Source of the DNA: Mangifera indica
Lineage: Eukaryota; Streptophyta; Magnoliopsida; Sapindales; Anacardiaceae
Reading direction: 5' to 3'
Assembly: GCF_011075055.1 (NCBI RefSeq)
Contig: NC_058146.1
Coordinates: 496,001 to 560,000 of the forward strand
Length of the DNA stretch: 64,000 bases
In this document: positions 12,001 to 24,063 of the stretch, in pieces
Position numbering within the stretch: position 1 is the first letter of the stretch
Layout: every line of letters starts with the position of its first letter
Notes under the pieces: model-generated
What the model was told of the DNA's origin: nothing
What the model saw: the letters and a program-made list of their open reading frames with translations, nothing else
The model's database searches: none
Translations under genes and position numbers: made by a program

Positions 12001-15000
12001 ATGCGTAAACACTTTTGATACACAATTTGGGTATACAGATGATGTGTCATCATATGATTGGATGATTTTGAATTAAAGATAAAATAACACTCACTCACAT
12101 AATGACACATCATTTGTGTATCCAAAATGTATACCAAAACTGTGTACAAATAGTGTTACTATTTTTTTTATCATGTTTTATAACCTTGATACATATGTAA
12201 TAGGTTTAAACTAACAAATCTATAATCTTTAAAAACAACAAAATAATATACTATTGCCTTTTTATTTTTTGTATAAATTGAAACTTTGTGTAATATTGCT
12301 TGCACTTTGTGATGATGTTTTCAGTGTTTTACGAGATTGATCTGTAAACAGATGACATTCTACATCACCCAACACTAATCATTGATGCTTCTATCAAGGA
12401 TGTGTTTGTTTGGACCAATATGATTTGCAAGTTTTTAGTTTGATAAGATTCAAGATTTTGAAATTTGATATTTTGATTACAAATTTGCTTCTATTGTTGT
12501 GTTTTTGGTTATGAGTTGGGATAATAGATCTATACAAAATTTACCTCTTAATCCATTGAAGTAGGTTAGACCTGAGACTTTCTTTGATGCAAAATTGGAT
12601 TGACTATGCGAAATTTTCTGTATCTCAACAATTAGGCAAGCCCGGATGAGACAAAGCCTGTAGCTATGCAGCCAGAAAATAATTCTTTGATGCCAAATGA
12701 GCAGGTATGTTATTTATCAAGAGCTTGAAACAATGTACCTTCTCTGGATGATTTGTGACTTTTTAAACCTATCATCAAAGGTGTGTCAGACACTTTTGTT
12801 ACTTAGGATACAGAATCAGCAGTAGACCTTCTATCCGGTTATTTTTTTGCGCAAAATGTGCGAGATTCTCTTTTATATTTGTGATGCATATGAACTGTAC
12901 ATTTGGAACTTTTTGGCAGATAATAGAACCAGAATTACTCGATAAGAGTGGCCTTTGTGGGAATGCGGTGTTCTTATGAAGATGTTTCTTTTTTTCTTTT
13001 TCTCTTTTCCATGGAAACTATATAGAATGAAAAAGTATACAAGAATGGACAAGTTGTCCACAAAATAGGTTGGGCTACCCCAAGAACCTAGAGGTTTGAA
13101 AAACTATACAAGATGAAAAGACATCACATATTCTGAAATCATAGCCTGAAAATTTCTTCTATCACTTGGTTGAAGAAATTAGTGAATGTGATCAACTACT
13201 TTGAATTGGAATGTGTTGTTGGATGGTAAAAGTAATGGCTAGCTTAAATCTATCTATTGATGCTAGCTTAGGATGGTTAGTGAAACCTCTTCCATTTTTG
13301 TAGGAGTCCTGTTTGCATTTTTTTTTTCTTTTGGAGAGTGGATTCTCCAGATTAAATATTGAACACTTTATGGGGACAGTCTACTGGTATTTCCAATTCA
13401 AAAACTATATCCTAATAGAACTAGGAACCTGAATAGCTGATACTCTAAGGAAATACAGATTTTTGTTTTGATATATTCAACTTGCGAAAGATTGTCTAAT
13501 GATTGATGAATAGAAAGGGAAGAGAGTGAGAGAAGGAACAACAAACTATATTTTATACTTGATAGGGTTCTGGGTTTTAGGATCTACTAGCCACAAAACT
13601 TCTTGTGTTGTATTTGGTTTTTGTTTATGCACTATTTGTAATGAGTGTCATGATTCTCCTTTTTCCTTCTCGTTTGCCACCATCTTATGATTCTGGAACA
13701 TGACATGTGATAAAGTTTAACATCTCTCTCTCTGGAGAGAAAACTGAAATTGTATTGCAATATAAGTGTTTCACATCTCCGTTAATAGTTTTAATTTTTC
13801 ATTTTCTGTTTGGATAAGATATTGACTAATGCTAGCTTTCTAGTTATAATTGGCTTGCATGGATTTGTTAATGTTTGTTCCAGTGGTTGTGATTTCGATT
13901 TACATTCTTAATTCCTGCATATAGAATCAACAATTTATGGTTAACTATTACATTCATGCTTGTCAAAATAATAGTTGAACAATGAGCAGTATCTGTTGGA
14001 AAGTGATGATGGTATTACAAATCATATGCCCATTGAAGTGGAGAATTCATTTATGAACCTTGATGAGGAGGTATTTTGCTTGCCTATAAATAATTTGTAT
14101 GATATGGATTCACAACCAATACCTAGCTCAGTTCTCTTTTTGCAAATATGTGTTGCATGTTTACTTAAGATTACTGTAGGAAGCATTTGTAGATATTACA
14201 TGAAATTACCAAAACCAGTGACTGAACCAGAAATAAAACTTAAAAGGGCAGTAAAATATAGGGAGATTAATAAAGAAATAATAAAATCCAGGGATCAATG
14301 TAAAATTTCAGGGGTTTTATTGCTATTTTTCATATACCATACAAAAATTTTAATGTCAACAGGATCAGTTGACCCCTCCCTCCACCACAGAGAAAAATTA
14401 TGTACACTAATGATAACGTATCATTATATGATTAGATGATTTTGAATTATAGATAATGTAATATCCAATCATACGGTGATATGTCATTATCAATATTCAT
14501 GCACATAGTTTTACTTATCTTTGTCATTGTAGATGGTAATATTGTTTGCCATATTTATGACTAGAAAACAATAAGTGTCTGAAATTGATCTTATGTATCA
14601 TCAATTTGAAAGAAAATTAGTATGGTAGTGGCTTAGAAAGAAGTGATAATAACTTGTCTTAATATGCAGCAGGATTTGCAGGACACAATGGACGAGCTTG
14701 CAGATGCTTCAGGATCAGATTTTGAAATCCCTTCACATTTCAATGCTCAGGTATTGATTTCTTAACCGAGCTTCACCCATATAAAGAAAAACAGTTAACA
14801 TCATAGAATGCTTGAGCTCATCATACCACTTCTTACAGGTCAATGTTGCCTGTTCCAATTTGGTGACTGACTGGCCATAGACTTGAGACTGACGTGTGTT
14901 TGTGACATTATTCACTCACTAGTAAGAACCAGGCATACTGCTAGATATCCAATACCCAAAGATAGTTTGTCTATAGACAAAGAATAGATAAGTGTCGTCT

Positions 15001-15258
15001 TGTACCTTACTCCAGATAAATATATATAATGTGAATAAAATCCTGAAACTTTTATCTGCAATTCTTTGATACTAGTGAATTCAATTATTAGATGGGCATT
15101 TATTGTCATGGTGTTCGTTTGATTTTAGTCTTAATGAGAAGTAGATTTGTTACATTGTTTAATTTCAATATCCTTCACGTTGTACTACACTTTGGGTTCT
15201 CATGAAACTGCAGGTAGCATTGCTCATATACTATTCTAGTGTTGACTCCTCTTTGTGA
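9004..15258 (+). CDS. TIFY-CCT-GATA transcription factor (ZML/GATA24-28 type)
   Basis: Eleven exons: 9004-9297, 9528-9614, 9697-9830, 10365-10463, 10628-10742, 11161-11217, 11579-11647, 12636-12704, 13990-14070, 14670-14750 and 15214-15258, about 376 residues. An acidic His/Asn-rich N-terminus is followed by a TIFY-type motif, [11 protein letters not shown] (about 81-91). Next come a CCT domain (about 140-182, [20 protein letters not shown]) and a GATA zinc finger of the C-X2-C-X20-C-X2-C type (Cys209, 212, 233, 236; LCNACG). The 20-residue loop and the TIFY+CCT order mark the class III (ZIM/ZML) GATA factors, nuclear DNA-binding regulators involved in light responses. An acidic tail follows. 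The last exon is the least certain; without the final splice the protein would end VLIS after residue 362. Exon 10 has a tandem acceptor, and exons 7 and 8 look like duplicates. Confidence 0.9.
11740..11980 (-). mobile_element. Remnant of a LINE-type reverse transcriptase (tentative)
   Basis: In GATA intron 7, the minus strand encodes [20 protein letters not shown] followed directly by [10 protein letters not shown]. This resembles motif A of LINE reverse transcriptases (DFxKAYD). The preceding part is in another frame, so the copy is broken and short. No other RT motif was found nearby. The assignment rests on one motif. Confidence 0.35.
11997..12165. repeat. Fold-back MITE-like element, copy 3 (GATA intron 7)
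   Basis: This is the best-preserved copy. The left half carries gatgtgtcatcatatgattg and the right half cactcacataatgacacatc, near-perfect reverse complements, joined by gattttgaattaaagataaa. The outer parts (gtaaacacttttgatacaca at left; tgtgtacaaatagtgttac at right) are also inverted. Confidence 0.65.
14395..14516. repeat. Fold-back MITE-like element, copy 4 (GATA intron 9)
   Basis: Core words cattatatgattagatgatt and caatcatacggtgatatgtc face each other around gaattatagata. It shares the same central gattttgaatta as the other copies. Confidence 0.6.
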
Positions 15259-16810
15259 TCAAACGGTAGGCTATTGGTCAATTAATTGATAGAATTTTTG
15301 TGGAGGTAATTTTATTATGGTAATTTACATTTTATTACTAATTATTTTGTTTATTTCATTTGGTAATATTTTATTGTAATGATGATGTCGTAGATAATAT
15401 AGAAGTAATTTATATAGTAATCGAATTGTGTATCAAAAACTTAGTTTTTCATATTATTTATTGTATTAGAATGCATTTTTTAAAAATAAAAATAATAAAA
15501 TAATAAAAATTTTAGTTGACTTTTTTTTTTTCCAATTAAAATATGGCCAATTTTGTTGAAGTGTTTTTTCTTTGTCGTGCAACTCGTTTCGATGCCCAAA
15601 TCTTGTGTCACATTTTGTTGCCTCTAGATTGTATTCTCATCTTGTTGCCCCTATGGTGTTGCCCCCGCATCATCGATCAAAGATGGGGAAGCAAACTTTA
15701 GCCATCGTGACAAACACAACAATTATTTAAAACATTAGATTGTCTTCGAACGCTAATTGATTGAGTCAAACTTAATAGATATCTTAATTTGTCATAATTG
15801 AATTATAATTATCTATATTTCAATGGTTTTAAGTTAGTCCGAAATATATAAAAAATGATTATCAAATAATTAATTATAGTAATAATAATAATCCTCAAAT
15901 AATTATAAGCTTTGTCAAATAGACACAAGTTTGAAACAACTCAATTACTAAAATATTTCTTCTTGTAATAAGAGCACTTGAAGTTATTGAGTCATCAAAT
16001 TTTTTCTATAAAACAAACTAATTGTTTTATTTAAAATTAAACTTCGAAAATTTTTTATAAAATATAACTAAATTTTTATTATTTTCTTCTTAAAGATATT
16101 AAACTATTTATCTTGTTTTTAAAATAAATTAAAATAAAATCTTAATTATATTTGTATTATACATTTAATAAAAAATATTAAAAATTTTATTTATTTTATA
16201 AAAAATTTGTAAAACCAGATCTTTCTATGAGAAAATATAGGTGTTTAGTCTTTTTTTTTTTATTTAAATCAAATTAATGTGTATTTATTGTGTGGTGATA
16301 AACTTGATTAAATATAACTTGATTCGATTTAAACCTAATTTGAACTGAAATTTTAGTTTGAAAACTTAATTTGAACCTTTTTTAAAAAATATTACTATTT
16401 TTTTAATTAATAATATTATTTTTATGATGTGAATAATATTAATCATCTAATAAGTAATCTTTTGATAATTTAAGTTAAATTGAAGCTATCTCAAAGACCG
16501 TATTCCGGCTCCAGTGAATCCGGCCCTTCAAGTGATTTGCTGACACCCAATCACAATTATTACCCTTTGGTTTTACGTGTATTATTATTTTATAACTTCA
16601 TTATCAGAGATGTATTCAATTTCAAAGCATTAAGAAACCAAGGGATAAGATTGATGTGTCATGGAAAGCAAAGTGAATCTGGACGACATTTTGTGAATTA
16701 AAAATTGGTAAAATATTTTTGAAGATATATATTTATTTGAAATTCACTCTAATCGTAACCATAATCCGAGAATCCACAACAAATTCACTTCACTTAAAAA
16801 TCAACAAAAC
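15259..16810. other. Intergenic region between GATA and ALDH6B2 genes
   Basis: This is very AT-rich and holds the GATA 3' flank and the ALDH6B2 promoter. The segment 15780-16260 is almost pure A/T with no repeat structure I could define. TTCGAA-type degenerate words occur near 16300-16400. No gene was recognised. Confidence 0.45.
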
Positions 16811-19800
16811 ATGTTGACGCGATTCTCTTCTCTTCAACGAGGTATAGTTGTTCACTTCAATTCAATCTTGTTTTCAGCTTTTTAATAATGTTTATTTGTT
16901 TATTTTTTTAAAATCATTTTTCTATTTTGAAGCAAGGAATTTCAAGGCCGTGAGGCCGCAGATTTTTGCCAAGTTATCTACAGCAGCCGAACCCTCTTCC
17001 AACCAGCCTAGCCCTCTGGTACCTCTGTTTGTTTCTCTGGAAATTTAGTTTGCATGTTATGTAATTAAGCTTACTTTGCATGATTCCTCTTATGTTCATT
17101 GTGAGTTGTAGTTGAGGTGGTTGATTTTGTGTTTGCTTCATAAATACAATATAAGCATGCTTACTAATAATGTCACTGATAACACCCAATTACATCGGTA
17201 TTTTTCACTTGCTGTACATATCAGATGATTTGGGATTCTTACCAAAACAAAACTTTGGGACAAGTCTAATTTCAATGATTGATGATTCTTGCATTTGCAA
17301 TATCTCATTGCTGTGTTTATATTGTATCAGAGGGTTCCCAATCTTATTGGTGGTGCTTTTGTTGATTCACAATCATCTGCTTCCATAGACGTTATAAATC
17401 CTGTGAGTGTATCAAATAATGTTAACCTTTTGTTTTTTCAGTTTCAGTACTAAGCTTGTGTTGCAAAAAAGTTAGTGCTTTATGGGTTTAATGTATTTAT
17501 GATTTGGCCATAGGCAACACAAGAAGTTGTTTCACAAGTTCCTTTAACTACAAATGATGAGTTCAAGGCTGCAGTTTCTGCAGCAAAGCAAGCTTTTCCA
17601 TCATGGCGCAACACACCAATAACAACCCGTCAACGGATCATGTTTAAGCTCCAAGAGCTTATTCGGAGAGACATTGTATTCTTGTCTTAAGTTTGAGTTT
17701 CTTATTTGTATATAATTTTTTATTCTTTTAAATAAGGAACTGTGAGTAACGAAATTCACTGTGATTTTATTTTAGGAGAAGCTGGCCATAAACATTACAA
17801 CTGAACAGGGAAAGACATTGAAGGATGCCCATGGAGATGTGTTTCGTGGTCTCGGTGAGTTTCTATTGTCTATACTTCATTCTCTTACTAGATTTCCTAG
17901 TATGATGATGGTCAAGCTCATTATTTATGTGTAGGTCTCTTATTGTTATTGTTATTATTTTCATTTAGAGGTGGTGGAACATGCATGTGGAATGGCAACT
18001 CTGCAGATGGGGGAGTATGTCCCCAATGTATCAAACGGAATTGACACTTATAGCATTAGAGAGCCTCTCGGTGTTTGTGCTGGGATTTGTCCCTTCAACT
18101 TCCCAGCAATGATTCCCTTGTGGGTAAGCCCATTCTATATTCTTCCTTTATTTGCTTGTTTCTTCTCATTTCATTCGACAACTTTTTTTCCGTATGGGCA
18201 GACCTAACCAGATATTAGAATGCTTTTGTATGTATTTACGGTTATAAGACAAGAGGTTGAAAGGATTACTTTTAAGCTCATTATTAGAATGAGTTGAAAC
18301 ACTTAGCTAGATTGGGTTTTAGGTTTTTCTTATGATAACTTTTTCACAAGCTTAAGGCATTATGGCATTTTTGTGGCTTTCATTTATTCATTTTTTGAAA
18401 GAAGAACTCTTTATGCAGAAGTTTGATCTATTACTTTGATCCAGATGTTCCCAGTGGCCATTACATGTGGTAATACGTTTGTCTTAAAGCCATCGGAGAA
18501 GGATCCAGGTAAATCTGTTTTCCTACAATTGTGGTGTATAAAGTTCTTTTAGTTTATCTGCTTTACAGTACTGCTGAATATTATTTAACCTAGAGCATAC
18601 CAAAATCCTTGTTTAGACTTTAGCCTTGCTTAACAGAGTATCTTTGCTGCTCACATGAAGGTCTGTTTAATATGATCTGGTTGACACTATAAAAAACCAA
18701 ATGTAAATTTTTTTAAAACTTAAGTAACCATAAGTTTTTCAACTCAGCTTTACTCAACATTAATATGTGGCAAGTATAAATTTTGGATCAAAATTTCCTG
18801 TTCATATCATATGAATTAATTAATTTATAATAGCTGGTATTTTATGATTAATCCCATTTAAAGGTTTTCTTTAATTTTCTACATTGCAAGTCTCTGTTAC
18901 AGATTGATATATCTCCCTTTTTCCTCTAAATTTTCACTTCAAATTTTGTGCAATTGCTTAAAATGAAGTTTTCTTGGGTATTCTTGCAGGGGCTTCTATA
19001 ATGCTTGCAGAATTAGCAATGGAGGCTGGTTTGCCAAATGGTGTTTTGAATATCATTCATGGAACCAATGTATGTTCATAGTGTAAACAATATGATCTCA
19101 TGTATATTGCTATCTTTGGTTTTAGCTGTTGAAGGTTTCATTGAAATTTTGTTGAAGAAATCCATTTAACAATACAAGTCAATATCGTATGCCCTGTAAA
19201 AATTGATTTTATATTTCACTAGTGTACGCAGACATGAACTTATGATCTCCTATGAATAGATGTTGCATGTCTAATTTAATTGGTTTTCTTAATCTGTTTT
19301 CTTTCTCTCAGGATATTGTCAATGCTATATGTGATGATGAGGATATCAGAGCTATATCTTTTGTTGGTTCAAATACAGTAAGCTACTTTAGGAAACTCAA
19401 CTTCTTGAAAACAATTCCAATATGATTCTTCTGTACTTGACACAGACAAGCAAAATATAATTGCATTATTGAAATTTGTTATGCTTATCTCCATGTATGA
19501 GCATATAAATACAGTTTTAAGTATATATGTATGCAATTGTTGGGGTTTTCTTCCTTTGTCTGGGGTTGATCTTAAATTGATTATTTATCAGCTTATTATT
19601 TGTTGTTAATTTCTTCAAAACTCTATCTTCTGTTTATCTTTTTATTTTCTTAAGACTCTAAATTTGAGTCTTCCTAGCTGATGCCACAATATCTTCCTCG
19701 AAGTTTTGGATTGTTGACTTTGGCATCGAATTGGGACCATCCAATTGTGGTAGTACAGAGGTGTGACTGCACTTCATGGTCTATTTAGGATTGGAAGGAG

Positions 19801-22800
19801 AAGAGGTTTTAAGGATGTGAGTTGGTTGTATGGCTGGTAGAGGCAACAATTATTTGAGTAGTAACTGTATGCATGGAATTTAGTTATATTAGGGTAAGAA
19901 AGCAGTGTCTGTACAATCATAATACAGTGTGCTACAATCTTCTTTTCACCTTTATTTCATCGTGTGACTTGAGAATCATCAATCAGTTTGTCTTTGTTTT
20001 CTTCTTGTTCTTTCATTTTCTTCCCTTTAGGTAATAATTGTATTTTTTTAGTCTTTCTTGATGTCTTGCCATTATCTGTGAAGGCTGGAATGCACATATA
20101 TGCAAGAGGATCAGCCACAGGAAAGCGCATTCAGGTAACTGCATTTACTTTATCATGGTAAATGTGATTGTTCTCTTATGGGCAAGATACTTTGATCTTT
20201 AATCATGTAATTTGGGGTTGACATTCATTGACTACTTGATTAACTATTGAGCCAGTCCAACATGGGAGCCAAAAATCATGGAATTGTCCTTCCTGATGCA
20301 AACATAGATGCTACTTTAAATGCTTTGGTTGCTGCTGGTTTTGGTGCTGCTGGACAAAGATGCATGGCACTCAGCACTGTAGTTTTTGTCGGAGACTCAT
20401 CATGGTATTGCATGTTCTAACTTCGTCTAATTTCATTGGTTTTGTGAAATACGATGGTGTTCTATATCTTTTTGTTGACTTGTTTCTCAGCACTTTCATA
20501 CTGTGAAGATCATCCTTGGTATTGAATACACCTGTTTTGATTGTTCATTTAATACAAGATTTTCTAGGAATTTGACTTTGATAATTGAAAAAGAGTTATC
20601 AAAGTATGGCATTTGTGGTTTTGACATTTTCCAGGGAGGACAAACTGGTGGAGCGTGCAAAAGCTCTTAAAGTAAATGCTGGAACAGAACCTGATACTGA
20701 CCTTGGTCCAGTTATTAGCAAACAGGTTAGTGTAATTGCAAAATCCTGGAATTTCTATCTCTTCATTACTAGCTCTATCAGTTTTCACAATCTCACTCTC
20801 AAGACTTCACTATACATTATAATAGAAACTGTTGACCTTGTTGTTTTATGTTGTCCAAATAACAGTCTTTAGATTGTCAAAGATTTACTTTCCAATATTG
20901 TCCTGAGAAGTTTCATTGCTAAGTTTTGCTTTAGAATATTTCTCTTACTTATAGGCGAAGGAACGAATATGCGGATTAATTCAAAGTGGTGTTGAAAGTG
21001 GTGCCAGACTACTGCTCGATGGGAGGAATATAGTGGTACTTTAAACTCCTTATTGATATATCTTTTGCTTCTTTATTACACAACATGATCTTATGATATC
21101 AATAATTTTCTCTTTCCATTTATGTTCAGAGTTGTCAATCCATTGTTATGTAAGAAGCATGACACATGTAGTTAATAAATAATTAAGAAATTACAAGGTC
21201 TATTTTGATTAAGTAACAAATATATTATGCTTGAAAGATCAAATGGTATAAAAGTGAAGTTGTCCGAGTAGTGTTGTGTTCAATCCCACTTTGTGATGGC
21301 TAAAGTTATAATAAGTTTATCTAACGTTTCTTGTTGTAATTTGGATGAGATTGTGTTCAATGTATGTGCCTTGAGCATGAGAGGATGTCTTAGAGCATAG
21401 ACACTATTGTTGCAATGTTGTTTGTAAGTTTAAGCTAAAGTGGTTTTTTTTTTTTTTTTGAAATGGTGTATATATCATTTCATTGATATTTCATGCACAA
21501 ATAATAGATACAAATACAAATATAAACGCTGATGTGTCATTATATGATCGAATGATTTTCAATTAAAATAAAGTAGCATCAATCACATAATGACACATCA
21601 ACATTTGTACCCATTATTAGTACATGTGGTATTACTTGGATGATTTATAAGTTTATTAGAATAGCATCTTATCTTTATTAAGAAGTATTGTTCAACATCA
21701 CATGATGACTGAAATCCCATCCATGGCTTTGACAATACACCTACTCTTTATTGGGAACCTAAGCTCCAAAGATGATAACCTTTCTGTTGATCTCAGCCTT
21801 CATAAAAAAATTTGTCATTTTTGACATACAGTAGAAACTAAATTAAAAGAAAATTAAATACAAGCCACCACCCTCCCTGAATCCAGCTTTATTTATTATG
21901 GATGACAAACAGGTTCCAGGATACGAGCATGGCAATTTTATTGGTCCCACTATCTTAACTGATGTCACAGCTGACATGGAGTGTTACAAGGCATGTTTGT
22001 TTTCTTTCAATGATATTTTGTTATGTACTTTAAAGATAGTGTATTTGGATTTCAAGTTGGCATAAACTTGACAAAACTGTATGTCGCTTTGCAGGAGGAA
22101 ATCTTCGGCCCAGTTCTTCTTTGCATGCGGGTTTACTGATTGCTTCTTTTCTCTTTCTTTGCTTATTATGCTTCTCTTTACTTGTTATCGCAATTCTTGA
22201 CATCTTTTTGTCTCATCCCTATTGATATCTAGGCTGAGAGCTTGGAAGAGGCCATACACATTGTCAACAAAAACAAGTAACTCCTTTATTATGACCTTTT
22301 TTTGTGAAGAAATAATTACCATACATCATCTCTTTGAAATCACATTCAAGTTGTAAATATCTTACAGATATGGTAATGGAGCTGCTATTTTCACATCATC
22401 TGGCATAGCTGCAAGGAAATTCCAGACTGAGATTGAGGCTGGACAGGTAAAAGTCAACTCTCTCTATATACCATTGGTTTGCTTCCTTTTGAAAATTACA
22501 TTTAAATTGGACAAATATACTTGAAAGCTGCAAGGGTTTGGTATCACTTTTCCAGCATTATATTTGTCCAGTAGTATTTGATTGAAAATAAAATTACATG
22601 CGCTAACATTTCTTGCTAACTTAACCATACTAACATATGTAATTGGGTGATGTGATTATCTTCTTTGTCTCACTTCAAAATTACTCAAAATTAAATGTGA
22701 TTGTTTATTGAATAACTTGCATCAATTGGTTTATATTCAACTTTTCGTAATAATAAAATGTATTAACAATAAATAGTAATTTATATATTAAAGATAACAT

Positions 22801-23299
22801 GTTAATATATGATTGAATGATTTTGAATTAGAGATAAAGTAACATTTAATCACATGAAAAATACATTATCATTAGCACACAAATTAGTATTCATTGTTAT
22901 TGCACTTAGTCGTACTAATTTCATAATAGTAGGTTCAACCAAAGTGAGTTCACCTCTGCATGGAGTTTAATACGAAACTCTTTAACAACTTTGCTCTGAT
23001 ACAGGTTGGCATCAACGTGCCAATACCAGTCCCCTTGCCCTTTTTCTCATTTACTGGCTCCAAGGCATCATTTGCTGGCGATCTTAACTTCTATGGTAAG
23101 ATTCTCCTGTCCTCCCCATCTTGACTACACTTTTTTTTAAGCTGGTGAAATGGGGTGAATCTTATCAACTGTTAATTCTGCAACTGCAGGAAAGGCTGGA
23201 GTCAACTTTTACACCCAGATCAAAACAATAACGCAACAATGGAAGGATTTTCCTGGTGGCACTGGAGTTTCACTTGCAATGCCAACTTCTCAGAAGTAA
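16811..23299 (+). CDS. ALDH6B2: Methylmalonate-semialdehyde dehydrogenase, mitochondrial (CoA-acylating)
   Basis: Nineteen exons: 16811-16841, 16933-17018, 17331-17402, 17514-17675, 17776-17854, 17969-18123, 18445-18508, 18990-19069, 19312-19377, 20084-20134, 20256-20404, 20635-20725, 20955-21035, 21913-21990, 22095-22130, 22233-22276, 22368-22446, 23005-23095 and 23190-23299, encoding 534 residues. The enzyme oxidises methylmalonate semialdehyde (and malonate semialdehyde) to propionyl-CoA or acetyl-CoA, using NAD and CoA, in valine and pyrimidine catabolism. The N-terminus [20 protein letters not shown] is basic and lacks acidic residues, as in mitochondrial presequences. ALDH motifs are intact: PFNFP (Asn187), VLKPSE, FVGSNT (Ser263), catalytic Cys318 in GQRCMAL, EEIFGP and FTGSK. 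Intron 14 has a GC donor (AAG/GCATGT). A paralogue with a different first exon lies inverted at 45920-54056. Confidence 0.96.
21500..21640. repeat. Fold-back MITE-like element, copy 5 (ALDH6B2 intron 13)
   Basis: gatgtgtcattatatgatcg at left and aatcacataatgacacatca at right are nearly exact inverted repeats around gattttcaattaaaataaag. The outer words caaatacaaatataa and catttgtacccatta are looser. Confidence 0.65.
22765..22905. repeat. Fold-back MITE-like element, copy 6 (ALDH6B2 intron 17)
   Basis: The family centre tgattgaatgattttgaatt and agataaagtaaca is well kept, followed by tttaatcacatg. The outer inverted parts are decayed. Confidence 0.55.
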
Positions 23300-24063
23300 A
23301 CAGGGTTACAATCAAGTGTAATTCGATTATATTCTGTAATTTGTGTGAACCTTTCGATAAATTGATACCGAAATTCTCACTTTTATATATATGCACCTTT
23401 CACTCTCTCTGGTTTTCTGTTTTAATTGGTGAAATTGCTACTTAATCATTCTTGGATGTTGGAGTGGATGTAATCCAAGCTAGCTCATTTCAGATTGTGA
23501 CTCAGATCAAAATGATTCAAGTTCGAGTAAGGTTCAACTCAAAATCGAGTTTAACATTAAGTCGTTGGTAGGTTTATCTTCTCCAATAATATTTTATCTT
23601 TCACAACTTCTTTGGTAACCTCTCTTCTTTGGGAGCTTCTCCAATGAACTTATTGCTAATTGAACAAGTGAAGTCCAACCGTCAGTTAACAGTTTTGAAT
23701 TTAAACTAAACTCAAGTCAACCTTTGTTTGGGTTATCTTAGCTCAAATTCAACCTATTTGGATGATACGAATTTGAATAAATATTAGGATAATGGATCAT
23801 CCCATAAAAAGGAGAAGATATTATCCAATTTAAAGGAATTCAGCAATCACGGTACTACTATAGCATTTTTCATCGCAAATCAGTCTGGATGACTGCCGCA
23901 ATACTGGGACTAAATTCTTGATGATGATTTGGGAGGACAACTTTTCCGGGTGACTGCTGCGATACTGGGTCTAAATTCTTGATGATGATTTGAGAGGGGA
24001 ACTTTCCCGGGAAACTGGTGAATCTTGATGATGAGTTTGGGAGGACAACTTCTTCTAACCCAT
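23300..24063. other. Convergent intergenic region with 61-bp tandem repeats
   Basis: This holds the 3' flanks of ALDH6B2 (+) and the HVA22-zinc-finger gene (-). TTCGAA-type degenerate repeats occupy about 23500-23780. A tandem repeat of about 61 bp lies at 23890-24055, where the 3' UTR of the minus-strand gene should be. Confidence 0.5.
23890..24055. repeat. Tandem repeat, about 61-bp unit, three copies
   Basis: Unit 1 begins tgactgccgcaatactggg at 23890 and unit 2 tgactgctgcgatactggg at 23951. A shortened third unit begins near 24011 and shares cttgatgatga and gggaggacaac. It lies just downstream of the stop codon of the HVA22-type gene on the minus strand. Confidence 0.75.

Noticed and set aside
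23890..24055. Regular repeats considered as a CRISPR-like array
   Set aside because: The units are contiguous 61-bp tandem repeats without unique spacers, in plant DNA.
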